NCBI RefSeq assembly: GCF_027912835.1
Contig: NZ_CP115768.1
Coordinates: 2,658,501-2,722,500 of the forward strand
Source: Paracoccus sediminicola
GTDB lineage: Bacteria > Pseudomonadota > Alphaproteobacteria > Rhodobacterales > Rhodobacteraceae
DNA length: 64,000 nucleotides
Direction: 5' to 3'
Of the stretch, positions 1-8,206 are shown in pieces; positions within the stretch are counted from its first letter, which is position 1; each line of letters begins with the position of its first letter. The notes beneath the pieces are model-generated. The model searched no databases. It saw nothing but the letters and a program-made list of their open reading frames with translations, and was not told the origin of the DNA. The position numbers and the translations under genes were made by a program.

Positions 1-166
1 TGCCGACCGGGATCAGCTCTGCCCGTTCGGCGAGCGCAAGGATCGGCCCGGATGACAGATCGTCGTACAGCACGACCTCCGCCCGCGCGAGCCGGTCGGC
101 AGCGCGGCGGGTCAAAAGCTCGGGATCACCCGGCCCGGACGAGACGAAGGACACGAAACCAGCCAT
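1..166 (-). CDS. cobA: Uroporphyrinogen-III C-methyltransferase, N-terminal part
   Basis: The gene runs off the left edge of the window; about 55 N-terminal codons are visible. SUMT methylates uroporphyrinogen III at C2 and C7 with SAM to give precorrin-2, the entry to siroheme and cobalamin. The visible sequence starts MAGFVSFVSSGPGDPELLTR and continues with a DDL segment; the GxGPGDP(E/D)LLT loop is the tetrapyrrole methylase signature. The start is the ATG at 166, divergent from the MarR gene. Other tetrapyrrole methylases share this N-terminus, so the exact enzyme is inferred. Confidence 0.75.
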   Translation of the reverse strand, partial: MAGFVSFVSSGPGDPELLTRRAADRLARAEVVLYDDLSSGPILALAERAELIPVG

Positions 167-207
167 CTGTCTTCCGTTGCGCGTTTCCGCCGCATTGGCA
201 AGTGGTG

Positions 208-221
208 GTTGCATATGCGAC
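208..221. promoter_or_regulatory. Palindromic operator candidate upstream of marR
   Basis: GTTGCATATGCGAC is an imperfect palindrome of the form GTTGC-N4-GCRAC, 35 bp before the MarR start codon. The same 14-bp pattern recurs at 720-733 just before the fumarylacetoacetase gene. MarR proteins bind such palindromes as dimers and commonly repress themselves. Binding is inferred, not shown. Confidence 0.5.
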
Positions 222-256
222 AGTTGCAGCGTGACGATCACAGCGCGAGTGACAGG

Positions 257-691
257 ATGAGCGATTTCAGCCTCGACGGTTTTCTGCCTTATCTGCTGAA
301 CAATGCAGCCGAATCGACCAGCCGGGCCTTTTCGGCGCATTACCGCAGGGATCACGGGATGACCCGCGCGCAATGGCGGATCATGGCCCATCTGGGCAGT
401 TTCGGCGCTCTGACCGCGACCGAGATCTGCCGTCGCGGCTTTCTGGAAAAATCCAAGGTCTCTCGGGCTGTCGCGGCGTTGGAAGAGGCCGGACTGGTGC
501 GCCGCGCGCCGTCGGACAGCGATCGCCGGGCCGAGCTTTTATCGCTGACGGCACGCGGCCGGGATGTTCATGCAGAGCTTTCGGCCTATGCGCAGGATTT
601 CCAGTCCGGGCTGGTGCAGCGTCTCGGGCCGGAGCGCGCCGCGACACTTGCGCAGATCCTCGATGAGCTGATCGAGCGGCAGCCTGACTAG
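257..691 (+). CDS. MarR-family transcriptional regulator
   Basis: A 144-residue winged-helix regulator. The central part reads as recognition helix and wing: TATEICRRGFLEKSKVSRAV, then a DRR-containing wing (SDSDRRAELLSLTARG), which is the classic MarR signature. I chose the ATG at 257, after a GACAGG sequence; an earlier in-frame ATG at 209 lies inside the palindrome at 208-221 and would add a non-MarR tail. It precedes the fumarylacetoacetase operon on the same strand, and both genes carry a matching palindrome, so it probably controls aromatic amino-acid catabolism and itself. The ligand is unknown; an aromatic acid is a reasonable guess. Confidence 0.9.
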   Translation: MSDFSLDGFLPYLLNNAAESTSRAFSAHYRRDHGMTRAQWRIMAHLGSFGALTATEICRRGFLEKSKVSRAVAALEEAGLVRRAPSDSDRRAELLSLTARGRDVHAELSAYAQDFQSGLVQRLGPERAATLAQILDELIERQPD

Positions 692-719
692 GTCTTGAAC
701 CGAATCCCCCGCTGTGTTA

Positions 720-733
720 GTTGCGTTTGCAAC
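720..733. promoter_or_regulatory. Palindromic operator candidate upstream of fahA
   Basis: GTTGCGTTTGCAAC is a perfect 5-bp inverted repeat around four bases, set in TTA...TTA flanks, ending 13 bp before the fahA start codon. It matches the palindrome at 208-221 before marR in arm sequence and spacing. At this position a bound repressor would block initiation or early elongation. Confidence 0.55.
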
Positions 734-746
734 TTATGGAGGGATT

Positions 747-1955
747 ATGGCAAATCCGACGAAAAGCTGGATCGAAAGCGCCAATGCGGCTGACAGCGAG
801 TTTCCGATACAGAACCTGCCCTATGGCGTATTTTCCGTGGCCGGCGACCCGCCGCGCTGCGGTGTGGCCATCGGCGACCGTATCGTCGATCTGGCCGCCT
901 GCGAGGCGCAGGGTCTGCTGGATGCAGGGGGCAGCTTCTCGGCGCCGCAGCTTAATGACTTCATGGCGCTCGGCCGCGAGAAATGGGACGAAATTCGCGC
1001 GAAACTGACGGAGCTTCTGGCCGAAGGCGGCAATACGGAAACCCCCACCGTTGCCATGTCCGATGCCAGGCTGCACCTGCCGATCCATGTGACTGAATAC
1101 ACTGATTTCTACGCCTCAAAGAACCACGCCTTCAATGTCGGCGTTCTGTTCCGGGGCCCGGAAAACGCCCTTCCCGCGCAATGGACCCACATGCCCATCG
1201 GGTATAATGGCCGCGCCTCGTCGGTGGTCGTCTCGGGCACCGATGTGATCCGCCCCATGGGCCAGCTCAAAGGCGAGGACGGGCCGGTCTGGTCGCCCTG
1301 CAAACGTCTGGATCTCGAGCTTGAGATCGGCGCCATCGTCGGCGCGAACTCGACGCTAGGCGAGCGGGTGAGCGTGGAAGAGGCCGAGGATATGATCTTC
1401 GGCTATGTGCTGCTGAATGACTGGTCGGCGCGAGATATTCAGGCCTGGGAGTATCAGCCGCTCGGCCCATTCCAGGCCAAGGCCTTCGCCACCACGATCA
1501 GCCCTTGGATCGTGACTCAGGCCGCGCTTGAACCCTTCCGCAGCGAGGGCGCCGAGCGCGATCACGAGCTTCTGCCCTATCTGAAGGAAAAGCGCCCCGG
1601 CCTTTATGACATCAACCTGTCCTGGTCGCTGAACGGTGAGGTGCTGTCGAACACGAATTACAATGTGATGTATTATTCTTCGGCGCAGCAACTGGCACAT
1701 CACACCGAATCGGGTTGTCCAATGCGTGTCGGCGATCTGCTGGGCACCGGCACCATCTCCGGCCCAGAGCGCGGCCAGACCGGCGCGCTGCTCGAGATGA
1801 CCGAGGGCGGGAAGAACCCGGTTTCGGTCGGCGACGGTCAGCGGACCTTTATCGAGGATGGCGACACGGTCGCGCTGCATGGCCATGCTCAGGGCGACGG
1901 CTACCGCATTGGCTTCGGTCCCTGCTCGGGCAAGATCTTGCCTGCAAAACAGTGA
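747..1955 (+). CDS. fahA: Fumarylacetoacetase
   Basis: A 402-residue protein close to the usual 420 of the family. It hydrolyses fumarylacetoacetate to fumarate and acetoacetate, the last step of tyrosine/homogentisate degradation. An N-terminal SH3-like domain (about 1-115) precedes the catalytic FAH fold with the metal-binding LELEIGAIVG segment and NDWSARDIQAWEYQPLGPF, both characteristic of true fumarylacetoacetases. The start at 747 follows a GGAGGG ribosome site. It heads an operon with an MBL protein, an FAD monooxygenase and a DUF2783 protein. The neighbouring pathway steps hmgA and maiA are not in this window; hpd lies 28 kb away. Confidence 0.93.
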   Translation: MANPTKSWIESANAADSEFPIQNLPYGVFSVAGDPPRCGVAIGDRIVDLAACEAQGLLDAGGSFSAPQLNDFMALGREKWDEIRAKLTELLAEGGNTETPTVAMSDARLHLPIHVTEYTDFYASKNHAFNVGVLFRGPENALPAQWTHMPIGYNGRASSVVVSGTDVIRPMGQLKGEDGPVWSPCKRLDLELEIGAIVGANSTLGERVSVEEAEDMIFGYVLLNDWSARDIQAWEYQPLGPFQAKAFATTISPWIVTQAALEPFRSEGAERDHELLPYLKEKRPGLYDINLSWSLNGEVLSNTNYNVMYYSSAQQLAHHTESGCPMRVGDLLGTGTISGPERGQTGALLEMTEGGKNPVSVGDGQRTFIEDGDTVALHGHAQGDGYRIGFGPCSGKILPAKQ

Positions 1956-2011
1956 CGCGCCGCGTTTGACACGGGCCGCCCTGCGCGGCACCGGACAGCA
2001 AGGATATTGAG

Positions 2012-2962
2012 ATGAGCAAGCAATTCGCCTCCGCCGGCGACATGGCGGAAAAGAAGATCAGCTTTACCGAGATCGGCGAGGGGCTCTGGGCCTTCACCGC
2101 TGAAGGCGATCCGAATACCGGCGTCATCATCGGCGACGAATCGGTGATGATCGTCGAGGCGCAGGCGACCCCGCGTCTGGCCCGGAAGGTCATCGAAAAG
2201 GTCCGTGAGGTCACCGACAAGCCGATCAGCCATCTTGTGATGACGCATTACCACGCCGTGCGGGTGCTGGGGGCCTCGGCCTACGGCGCGCCGACGGTGA
2301 TCATGGGCGAAAAGGCCCGGTCCATGGTCGTGGAACGCGGGCAGGAGGACTGGGACAGTGAGTTTCAGCGCTTCCCGCGCCTGTTCCAGGGGCATGAGGA
2401 AATCCCCGGCCTGACCTGGCCGACCGTGACATTCAACGACCGCATGACGGTTTATCTGGGCAATCGCCGGGTCGATCTGATGCATCTGGGCCGCGCCCAT
2501 ACGGCGGGCGATATCGTGGCCTATGTGCCGGACGCGAATGTTATGTTCACCGGCGATATCGTCGAATATCATTCCGCCTGCTATTGCGGCGACGGGCATT
2601 TCGCCGACTGGCCGGAAACGCTGGAAAACATCCGGGATTTCGATCTGGACGCCATCGCGCCGGGTCGCGGCGATGCGCTTGTCGGATCGGATATGGTGAA
2701 TGCGGCACTGGACAATACCGCCGATTTCGTCCGCTCGACCTATCTGCCGGCGGCCCGCGTGGCTCAGGGTGGCGGGACGCTGAAACAGGCATGGGACGCG
2801 GTTCGCGCCGAATGCGACCCGAAATTCGGCGATTATGCGATTTACGAACATTGTCTGCCCTTCAATGTCGCCCGCGCCTTCGACGAAGCGCTTGGCATCG
2901 ACACGCCGCGCATCTGGACCGCAGAGCGCGACAAGCAGATGTGGGACATGTTGCAAGGCTGA
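2012..2962 (+). CDS. Metallo-beta-lactamase-fold protein with altered metal motif
   Basis: A 316-residue MBL-superfamily protein. The usual HxHxDH metal motif reads H79-Y-H81-A-V-R, so the Asp and third His of that motif are missing. Later ligands look present: a His in LGRAHTAGD and an Asp in FTGDIVEYHS. It may bind a single metal or use non-standard ligands. It lies 56 bp after fahA and 24 bp before the FAD monooxygenase, so it belongs to the same catabolic operon. I do not know its substrate; a thioester or lactone hydrolase acting on an aromatic breakdown product is possible. The start follows an AAGGA site. Confidence 0.8.
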   Translation: MSKQFASAGDMAEKKISFTEIGEGLWAFTAEGDPNTGVIIGDESVMIVEAQATPRLARKVIEKVREVTDKPISHLVMTHYHAVRVLGASAYGAPTVIMGEKARSMVVERGQEDWDSEFQRFPRLFQGHEEIPGLTWPTVTFNDRMTVYLGNRRVDLMHLGRAHTAGDIVAYVPDANVMFTGDIVEYHSACYCGDGHFADWPETLENIRDFDLDAIAPGRGDALVGSDMVNAALDNTADFVRSTYLPAARVAQGGGTLKQAWDAVRAECDPKFGDYAIYEHCLPFNVARAFDEALGIDTPRIWTAERDKQMWDMLQG

Positions 2963-2986
2963 CGCCACCATCGGGAGGGGAGGCCC

Positions 2987-4582
2987 ATGGCAGACGCGAA
3001 GATCTTTGAACAATCGCTTTACCCTTATCAGCGCCATCCCGATCAGGATGCCGTCATGCCGGTGCGCCATCCGGTCATCGTCATCGGTGCCGGACCGGTT
3101 GGCCTGACCACCGCCATTGATCTGGGCCTGCAGGGCGTACCCCTCGTGGTGCTGGACGATAACGACCGCGTCTCGACCGGCAGCCGTGCCATCTGTTTCG
3201 CCAAACGCCCGCTGGAAATTTTCGACCGCCTCGGTTGCGGTCAGGAAATGGTCGACAAGGGCGTCGTCTGGAATGTCGGCAAGGTCTTCATGGGTGACCG
3301 TCAGGTCTATGAGTTCAACCTGCTGCCCGAAACGGGTCACCGCCGCCCGGCCTTCATCAACCTGCAGCAATATTACGTCGAACAGATGCTGCTGGACCGG
3401 CTGCGAGCGCTGCAGGGGCAGGGCGCGCCGATTGACCTGCGCGGCAAGTCCCGTGTCTCGGCCATCGGCCAGCATGACGATCACGCCACGGTCGAGATCG
3501 ACACGCCCGAAGGTTCCTATGATCTTGAAGCCGAATGGCTGATCGCCTGTGACGGCGCGGGCTCGCCGACGCGGGAGATGCTGGGTCACGATTTCGTCGG
3601 GCGTGTGTTCGAGGATAACTTCCTGATCGCCGATGTGACCATGCAGGCCGATTTTCCCACCGAACGCTGGTTCTGGTTCGACCCGCCCTTCAATCCCGGC
3701 CAATCCGCGCTGCTGCACAAACAGCCCGACGGCGTATGGCGGATCGACCTGCAATTGGGCTGGGATATCGACAAGACCGAAGAGAAGAAGCCCGAAAACG
3801 TCATCCCCCGCATCAAGGCGATGTTGGGCGATGATGTCCCGTTCGAACTTGAATGGGTCAGCGTCTACACCTTCCAATGCCGCCGGATGGAGCGTTTCCG
3901 GCATGGGCGCGTCATCTTCGCCGGAGATTCGGCGCATCAGGTCAGCCCGTTCGGGGCGCGGGGTGCGAATAGCGGCATACAGGATGCGGATAATCTGTGC
4001 TGGAAGCTGAAGCTGGTGCTGGACGGTGCCGCGCCCGAAAACCTGATCGACAGCTATGATACCGAGCGTGTTCATGGGGCCGAGGAAAATATCCTGAACT
4101 CCACCCGCTCGACCGATTTCATCACGCCGAAATCCGAAATCAGCCGGCTCTTCCGCGATGCCGCGCTGAGCCTGTCGGAACAGCATGATTTCGCGCGGCC
4201 CTTCGTGAATTCCGGCAGGCTTTCCGTCCCCTGCACTTATGACAAATCAGCGCTGAACAGCGAAGACGCCATGCCCGATGGCCCGCGCAGGACGCGACCC
4301 GGAAGTCCCTGCCCCGATGCGCCGATCGGGGACGGATTTCTGCTGGATCGGCTGGGCGGGCGGTTTACTGTGCTGGCCATCGGTGCGGTGGCCGAGCCGG
4401 TCCAGGAAGGCCCGACCTCTGCCGATCTGCTGCATTTTCCCGCCGAGGGTCCCTTGGCCGAGCGCTATGGGCAGGGCGTCTATCTGATCCGCCCCGACCA
4501 GCATGTCGCGGCCCGCTGGGAGGGGTTCGACGCGGAGTCCATTCGCACCGCAATCCGTCGCGCAACGGGGAATCAGAGATGA
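2987..4582 (+). CDS. FAD-dependent aromatic monooxygenase, MhpA/PHBH-like
   Basis: A 531-residue class A flavoprotein hydroxylase. The FAD-binding GAGPVG loop is at residues 34-39, and the second FAD motif FAGDSAHQVSPFGARG is near residues 309-324, as in 3-(3-hydroxyphenyl)propionate hydroxylase and related phenol hydroxylases. The family hydroxylates phenolic rings with NAD(P)H and O2. The place in the operon with fumarylacetoacetase suggests it hydroxylates an aromatic acid feeding homogentisate-type ring cleavage, but the true substrate is not readable. The start follows GGGAGGGG. Its 3' end overlaps the DUF2783 gene by 4 bp. Confidence 0.85.
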   Translation: MADAKIFEQSLYPYQRHPDQDAVMPVRHPVIVIGAGPVGLTTAIDLGLQGVPLVVLDDNDRVSTGSRAICFAKRPLEIFDRLGCGQEMVDKGVVWNVGKVFMGDRQVYEFNLLPETGHRRPAFINLQQYYVEQMLLDRLRALQGQGAPIDLRGKSRVSAIGQHDDHATVEIDTPEGSYDLEAEWLIACDGAGSPTREMLGHDFVGRVFEDNFLIADVTMQADFPTERWFWFDPPFNPGQSALLHKQPDGVWRIDLQLGWDIDKTEEKKPENVIPRIKAMLGDDVPFELEWVSVYTFQCRRMERFRHGRVIFAGDSAHQVSPFGARGANSGIQDADNLCWKLKLVLDGAAPENLIDSYDTERVHGAEENILNSTRSTDFITPKSEISRLFRDAALSLSEQHDFARPFVNSGRLSVPCTYDKSALNSEDAMPDGPRRTRPGSPCPDAPIGDGFLLDRLGGRFTVLAIGAVAEPVQEGPTSADLLHFPAEGPLAERYGQGVYLIRPDQHVAARWEGFDAESIRTAIRRATGNQR

Positions 4583-4770
4583 GTGTTAATCTGCAACCGA
4601 ACCTGACCGCTCCAGACGATGCTTATGCGCTGCTGCTGGAGGCTCATGAGGGGCTGAGCAAAGCCGAATCCGACGCACTGAATGCGCGGCTGATCCTGAT
4701 CTTGATGAACCATATCGGCGAGATGGCGGTGATAAGCGAAGCGCTGGAGGCGGCGAAGGCAGCGCGCTGA
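4579..4770 (+). CDS. DUF2783 small protein
   Basis: A 63-residue acidic helical protein starting MSVNLQPNLTAPDDAYALLL. I recognise it as the DUF2783 type that accompanies FAD oxidoreductase/fumarylacetoacetase operons. It overlaps the monooxygenase stop codon (ATGA), so it is translationally coupled. Its function is unknown; a small partner or stabiliser of the monooxygenase is an inference from context only. Confidence 0.75.
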   Translation: MSVNLQPNLTAPDDAYALLLEAHEGLSKAESDALNARLILILMNHIGEMAVISEALEAAKAAR

Positions 4771-4961
4771 GCAAGGACAGAAGAAGCAGCAGCGCGGAGC
4801 GTTCGCGGGCTATCGCGGCGTGACGGGGCCGGTACCTATCTGGGCTGCACTTACTGGGATTTGGCACCGCACAAGGCGCACCCTCCCCGTGCGCAGGTCG
4901 TACACCTCTGGCGCGACCGTGGCGACGCTGCGCTGGGCGGGCGATTTCGGAGAGTTCGATT
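4771..4961. other. Intergenic, no gene recognised
   Basis: Between the end of the catabolic operon and the infB terminator. Both strands hold short open frames in GC-rich sequence, none with a convincing start or recognisable product. It may be the remnant of a lost downstream gene, but nothing identifies it. Confidence 0.4.
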
Positions 4962-4990
4962 AAAAAAGCCCGCCGTAATGGCGGGCTTTT
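4962..4990 (-). terminator. Rho-independent terminator after infB
   Basis: GCCCGCC and GGCGGGC flank a 5-nt loop, with six A on the left (U tract for the minus strand) and TTTT on the right, so it can work in both directions. It lies about 30 bp beyond the infB stop codon and also faces the end of the DUF2783 operon. Confidence 0.85.
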
Positions 4991-5019
4991 CATTTTCAGC
5001 TTCGACCGAGACGACTGTT

Positions 5020-7554
5020 TTACAGCGTCCGTTCCACCTCTTCGCGTTCGAAAATCTCGATCACGTCGCCCTGGCGAATGTCGTCGTAATTCTCGAATGC
5101 CATGCCGCATTCCTGACCCGACTGGACTTCTTTGACCTCGTCCTTGTGGCGCTTGAGGGTTTTCAGCGTGCCCTCGTGGATCACCACGTTGTCGCGCAGC
5201 AGGCGGACGCCGGCCGACCGGCGAGCGACGCCCTCGGTGACGAGACAGCCCGCGACCTTGCCGACGCCGGTGATCTTGAAGACCTCCTTGATCTCGGCAT
5301 AGCCGATGAAGTTCTCGCGCACTTCGGCGGAAAGCAGGCCCGACGCCGCGGCTTTGATGTCGTCCACCAGATCGTAGATGATCGAGTAATAGCGGATCTC
5401 GACCCCTTTCTGGTTCGCCGAATTGCGCGCCGGCGCGTTGGCGCGGACGTTGAAGCCGATCACCGGCGCGCGGGAGGCCTCGGCCAGACCGACATCGGAT
5501 TCGGTGATCGCGCCGACGCCGTAATGCAGCACGCGGACGCGGACCTCGTCATTGCCGACCTTTTCCAGTGCCTGAACGATGGCCTCGGCAGAGCCCTGCA
5601 CGTCGGCCTTCACCACCACCGGAAGCTCGGCCAAGTTTTCATTGGCCTTGGCCTGCGCCAGCATCTGATCCAGCGTCACGGCGGCACCGGCAGCGGCGCG
5701 CTTGTCCTTGGCAGCCTCTTGCCGGTATTCGGCGATCTCGCGGGCCTGAGCCTCGGTCTCGACGACGTTCAGAACGTCCCCGGCCTCGGGCGTGCCGTTC
5801 AGACCCAGCACCTCGACCGGAACCGAGGGGCCGGCCTCGTCAACGCGGTCGCCCTGATCGTTGATGAGCGCGCGGACCTTGCCCCACTGCTCGCCCACGA
5901 CGAAAATATCGCCGCGCTTGAGTGTACCGTTCTGGACCAGAACCGTGGCGACGGGGCCGCGGCCGACATCCAGCTTGGCCTCGATCACCGCACCTTGCGC
6001 AGCGCGTTCGGGGTTGGCCCTGAGTTCGAGGATTTCGGCCTGAAGCGCGATTGCTTCCAAAAGCTCGTCCAGCCCCTGCCCGGTCTGGGCGGAGACTTCG
6101 ACATCCTGCACCTCACCGGAAAGCTGTTCCACGATGACCTCGTGTTGCAGCAGGTCGGTGCGGACCTTTTGCGGATCGGCGTCGGGCTTGTCGATCTTGT
6201 TGATGGCCACGATCATCGGCACATTCGCGGCCTTGGCGTGGTTGATCGCCTCGATCGTCTGCGGCATGACCGCGTCATCCGCCGCGACGACCAGGACGAC
6301 GATATCGGTGACATTGGCACCGCGAGCGCGCATCGAGGTAAACGCCGCGTGGCCGGGCGTATCCAGGAAGGACAGCACCGCGCCGCTTTCGGTCTTCACC
6401 TGATAGGCGCCGATATGCTGGGTGATCCCGCCAGCCTCGCCCGAGACGACATTCGCCTTGCGGATCGCATCGAGCAGCGAGGTCTTGCCGTGGTCGACAT
6501 GGCCCATGATGGTGATGATCGGCGGGCGGGACCGAAGGTCTTCGTCCTTGTCCTGCACCGTGTCGATCACCTGTTCCACATCGGCATCCGAGACGCGGAC
6601 CGCCTTGTGACCGAATTCCTCGATCACAAGCTCGGCGGTGTCGGCGTCGACGGGCTGGTTCATATTGACCATCATGCCCATCTGCATCAGCGACTTGACC
6701 ACGTCCGAGGCGCGTTCGGCCATGCGATTGGCGAGCTCCTGAACGACGATGGTGTCCGGAAGCTGGACTTCGCGCGACTGTTTCTCGGCGCGCTGAGTCC
6801 CGCCCATGGCTTTCTGCTTGGCGCGTTCCTGCTTGCGCTTCATCGCCGCGAGGCTGCGCTGGCGCCCGCCTTCGCCTTCCAGCGCGGCGGTGACGGAAAG
6901 CTTGCCCGAGCGGCGATTCCCGCGATCGCCCTTGCCGCGCGAATCGCGGTCGTCCTGCCGGTTGTCGCGGCCACGGTCGTTGCGGCCGCGATTCGGCACG
7001 CCCTTGGTCTCGGCCCGCGACGCGGCTGCCTGGGCCGTCGCCGCATCGACCGGCGCGTCCTTGGCAGAGGGTTTGCGCACCTCTTCCTTTTTCTGGGCGC
7101 GGAGCTTTTCTTCCTCGGCCTTGCGGGCGTCCTCCTCGGCCTTGGCCTTCAGCGCCTCTTCGCGCTCACGCTCTTCGCGTTCCTTGGCCTCGGCCTCGGC
7201 GCGGCGGCGTTCGCGTTCTTCCTCGCGCGCCTTTTCCTCGACGGCGCGGGCCTCGGCTTCCTGGGCCTCACGCGCCTTGGCGGCGGCCAAGGCCTTGAGA
7301 CGGCGCTCCATTTCCGCATCCGAGATCCCGGCAGGGCGCTTGGATGAGGACTTCACGGCCTTGGCCGCATTTTCGGGCGTGACCGATGGGCGCGGCTTTT
7401 CGCCCGCCGCCGCACCCTGTTTCGGCACCACAACGCGCTTGCGCTTGGTTTCCACCACGACGTTCTTGGTGCGTCCGTGGCTGAAGCTCTGTTTCACCTG
7501 ACCCGGACGATTGCCGCCGAGGCCGAGGGGTTTCTTGCCGTCTGTATCGCTCAT
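5020..7554 (-). CDS. infB: Translation initiation factor IF-2
   Basis: An 844-residue GTPase that brings fMet-tRNA to the 30S subunit and promotes subunit joining. A long N-terminal region rich in Lys, Arg, Glu and Ala (coiled, low complexity, to about residue 270) precedes the IF2 N-domain, the G domain with P-loop [12 protein letters not shown] near residue 350, the DTPG and NKID motifs, and the C-terminal beta-barrel domains. The ATG at 7554 ([14 protein letters not shown]) is the family-like start; an upstream in-frame ATG would add an unrelated 17 residues. It is the last gene of rimP-nusA-ylxR-infB, 7 bp after ylxR. Confidence 0.97.
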   Translation of the reverse strand: MSDTDGKKPLGLGGNRPGQVKQSFSHGRTKNVVVETKRKRVVVPKQGAAAGEKPRPSVTPENAAKAVKSSSKRPAGISDAEMERRLKALAAAKAREAQEAEARAVEEKAREEERERRRAEAEAKEREEREREEALKAKAEEDARKAEEEKLRAQKKEEVRKPSAKDAPVDAATAQAAASRAETKGVPNRGRNDRGRDNRQDDRDSRGKGDRGNRRSGKLSVTAALEGEGGRQRSLAAMKRKQERAKQKAMGGTQRAEKQSREVQLPDTIVVQELANRMAERASDVVKSLMQMGMMVNMNQPVDADTAELVIEEFGHKAVRVSDADVEQVIDTVQDKDEDLRSRPPIITIMGHVDHGKTSLLDAIRKANVVSGEAGGITQHIGAYQVKTESGAVLSFLDTPGHAAFTSMRARGANVTDIVVLVVAADDAVMPQTIEAINHAKAANVPMIVAINKIDKPDADPQKVRTDLLQHEVIVEQLSGEVQDVEVSAQTGQGLDELLEAIALQAEILELRANPERAAQGAVIEAKLDVGRGPVATVLVQNGTLKRGDIFVVGEQWGKVRALINDQGDRVDEAGPSVPVEVLGLNGTPEAGDVLNVVETEAQAREIAEYRQEAAKDKRAAAGAAVTLDQMLAQAKANENLAELPVVVKADVQGSAEAIVQALEKVGNDEVRVRVLHYGVGAITESDVGLAEASRAPVIGFNVRANAPARNSANQKGVEIRYYSIIYDLVDDIKAAASGLLSAEVRENFIGYAEIKEVFKITGVGKVAGCLVTEGVARRSAGVRLLRDNVVIHEGTLKTLKRHKDEVKEVQSGQECGMAFENYDDIRQGDVIEIFEREEVERTL

Positions 7555-7561
7555 CTGCGTC

Positions 7562-8176
7562 TTATTCCTTCCCGGCCCGGATGGCCGATTGCCCCCGCAG
7601 GCCATTCAGCCTGCCAGCGTCCCGGATGATCTTGTCTGCGAGTCCGCCCTTCGAAAGCGCGCTGTGTATGACATGATCGCGTCCGAAAGCCAAACCCAAT
7701 TCTGATGCGGTGAGACAGCCGAACCAGCGTGCCCCTTCCGGTGTCCAGAGTTTCCCCTTGCCGCGGTCGGAACCGTCCGATGCCTGCAGAAGAACCCGCA
7801 CCTGACCGGCCGCGAGCCGGTCCTTTACCTTTTCATATCCGGCCACCGCGCGGCCGGATTTGCGCGCCAGCGAAATCAGCTCGACAACCCGCTTCGCCAG
7901 CCCGTCCTCGATGAGATCGGCCAGCCCTTCCGGGGGCTTCGCCTGCGCCTTCGCCCCGCGAGAGAACGCGCCCTTGGCGATGGCCTTTTCGATCACCGCC
8001 CGGTCGGAGGTCAGCCAGAAGCCGCGTCCGGGCAGTTTCTCTGCCAGATCGGGAACGACGATTCCGTCGGGTCCGAGCACGAAACGGATCAGATCCGCCT
8101 TCGGTTGCACCTCGCCGGTGACGAGGCAACGCCGTTCGGCTGTCGTCCGGTTCTTATCGCGCCCGCCCCTGGTCAT
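7562..8176 (-). CDS. ylxR: YlxR/L7Ae-type RNA-binding protein
   Basis: A 204-residue two-domain protein typical of alphaproteobacteria. The N-terminal YlxR (DUF448) domain carries RRCLVTGE and the conserved GRGFWLT segment; the C-terminal half resembles an L7Ae-like RNA-binding fold ([18 protein letters not shown]). In Bacillus the single-domain YlxR protein binds RNase P RNA; whether this fusion does is unknown. It sits between nusA and infB, 30 bp downstream of nusA, in the conserved translation/transcription operon. Confidence 0.9.
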   Translation of the reverse strand: MTRGGRDKNRTTAERRCLVTGEVQPKADLIRFVLGPDGIVVPDLAEKLPGRGFWLTSDRAVIEKAIAKGAFSRGAKAQAKPPEGLADLIEDGLAKRVVELISLARKSGRAVAGYEKVKDRLAAGQVRVLLQASDGSDRGKGKLWTPEGARWFGCLTASELGLAFGRDHVIHSALSKGGLADKIIRDAGRLNGLRGQSAIRAGKE

Positions 8177-8206
8177 GGCACCCGCTTCCGCGTCCGGTCC
8201 GGGGCA

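Noticed and set aside
1901..4186. A 761-codon open frame on the minus strand
   Set aside because: It is antisense to the MBL protein and the FAD monooxygenase, which are clear; the product is low in recognisable motifs. High GC leaves long open frames on the opposite strand.
4861..7347. A 828-codon open frame on the plus strand
   Set aside because: It is the mirror of infB in a high-GC region; the sequence is a run of Leu, Asp, His and Ala without any known domain.
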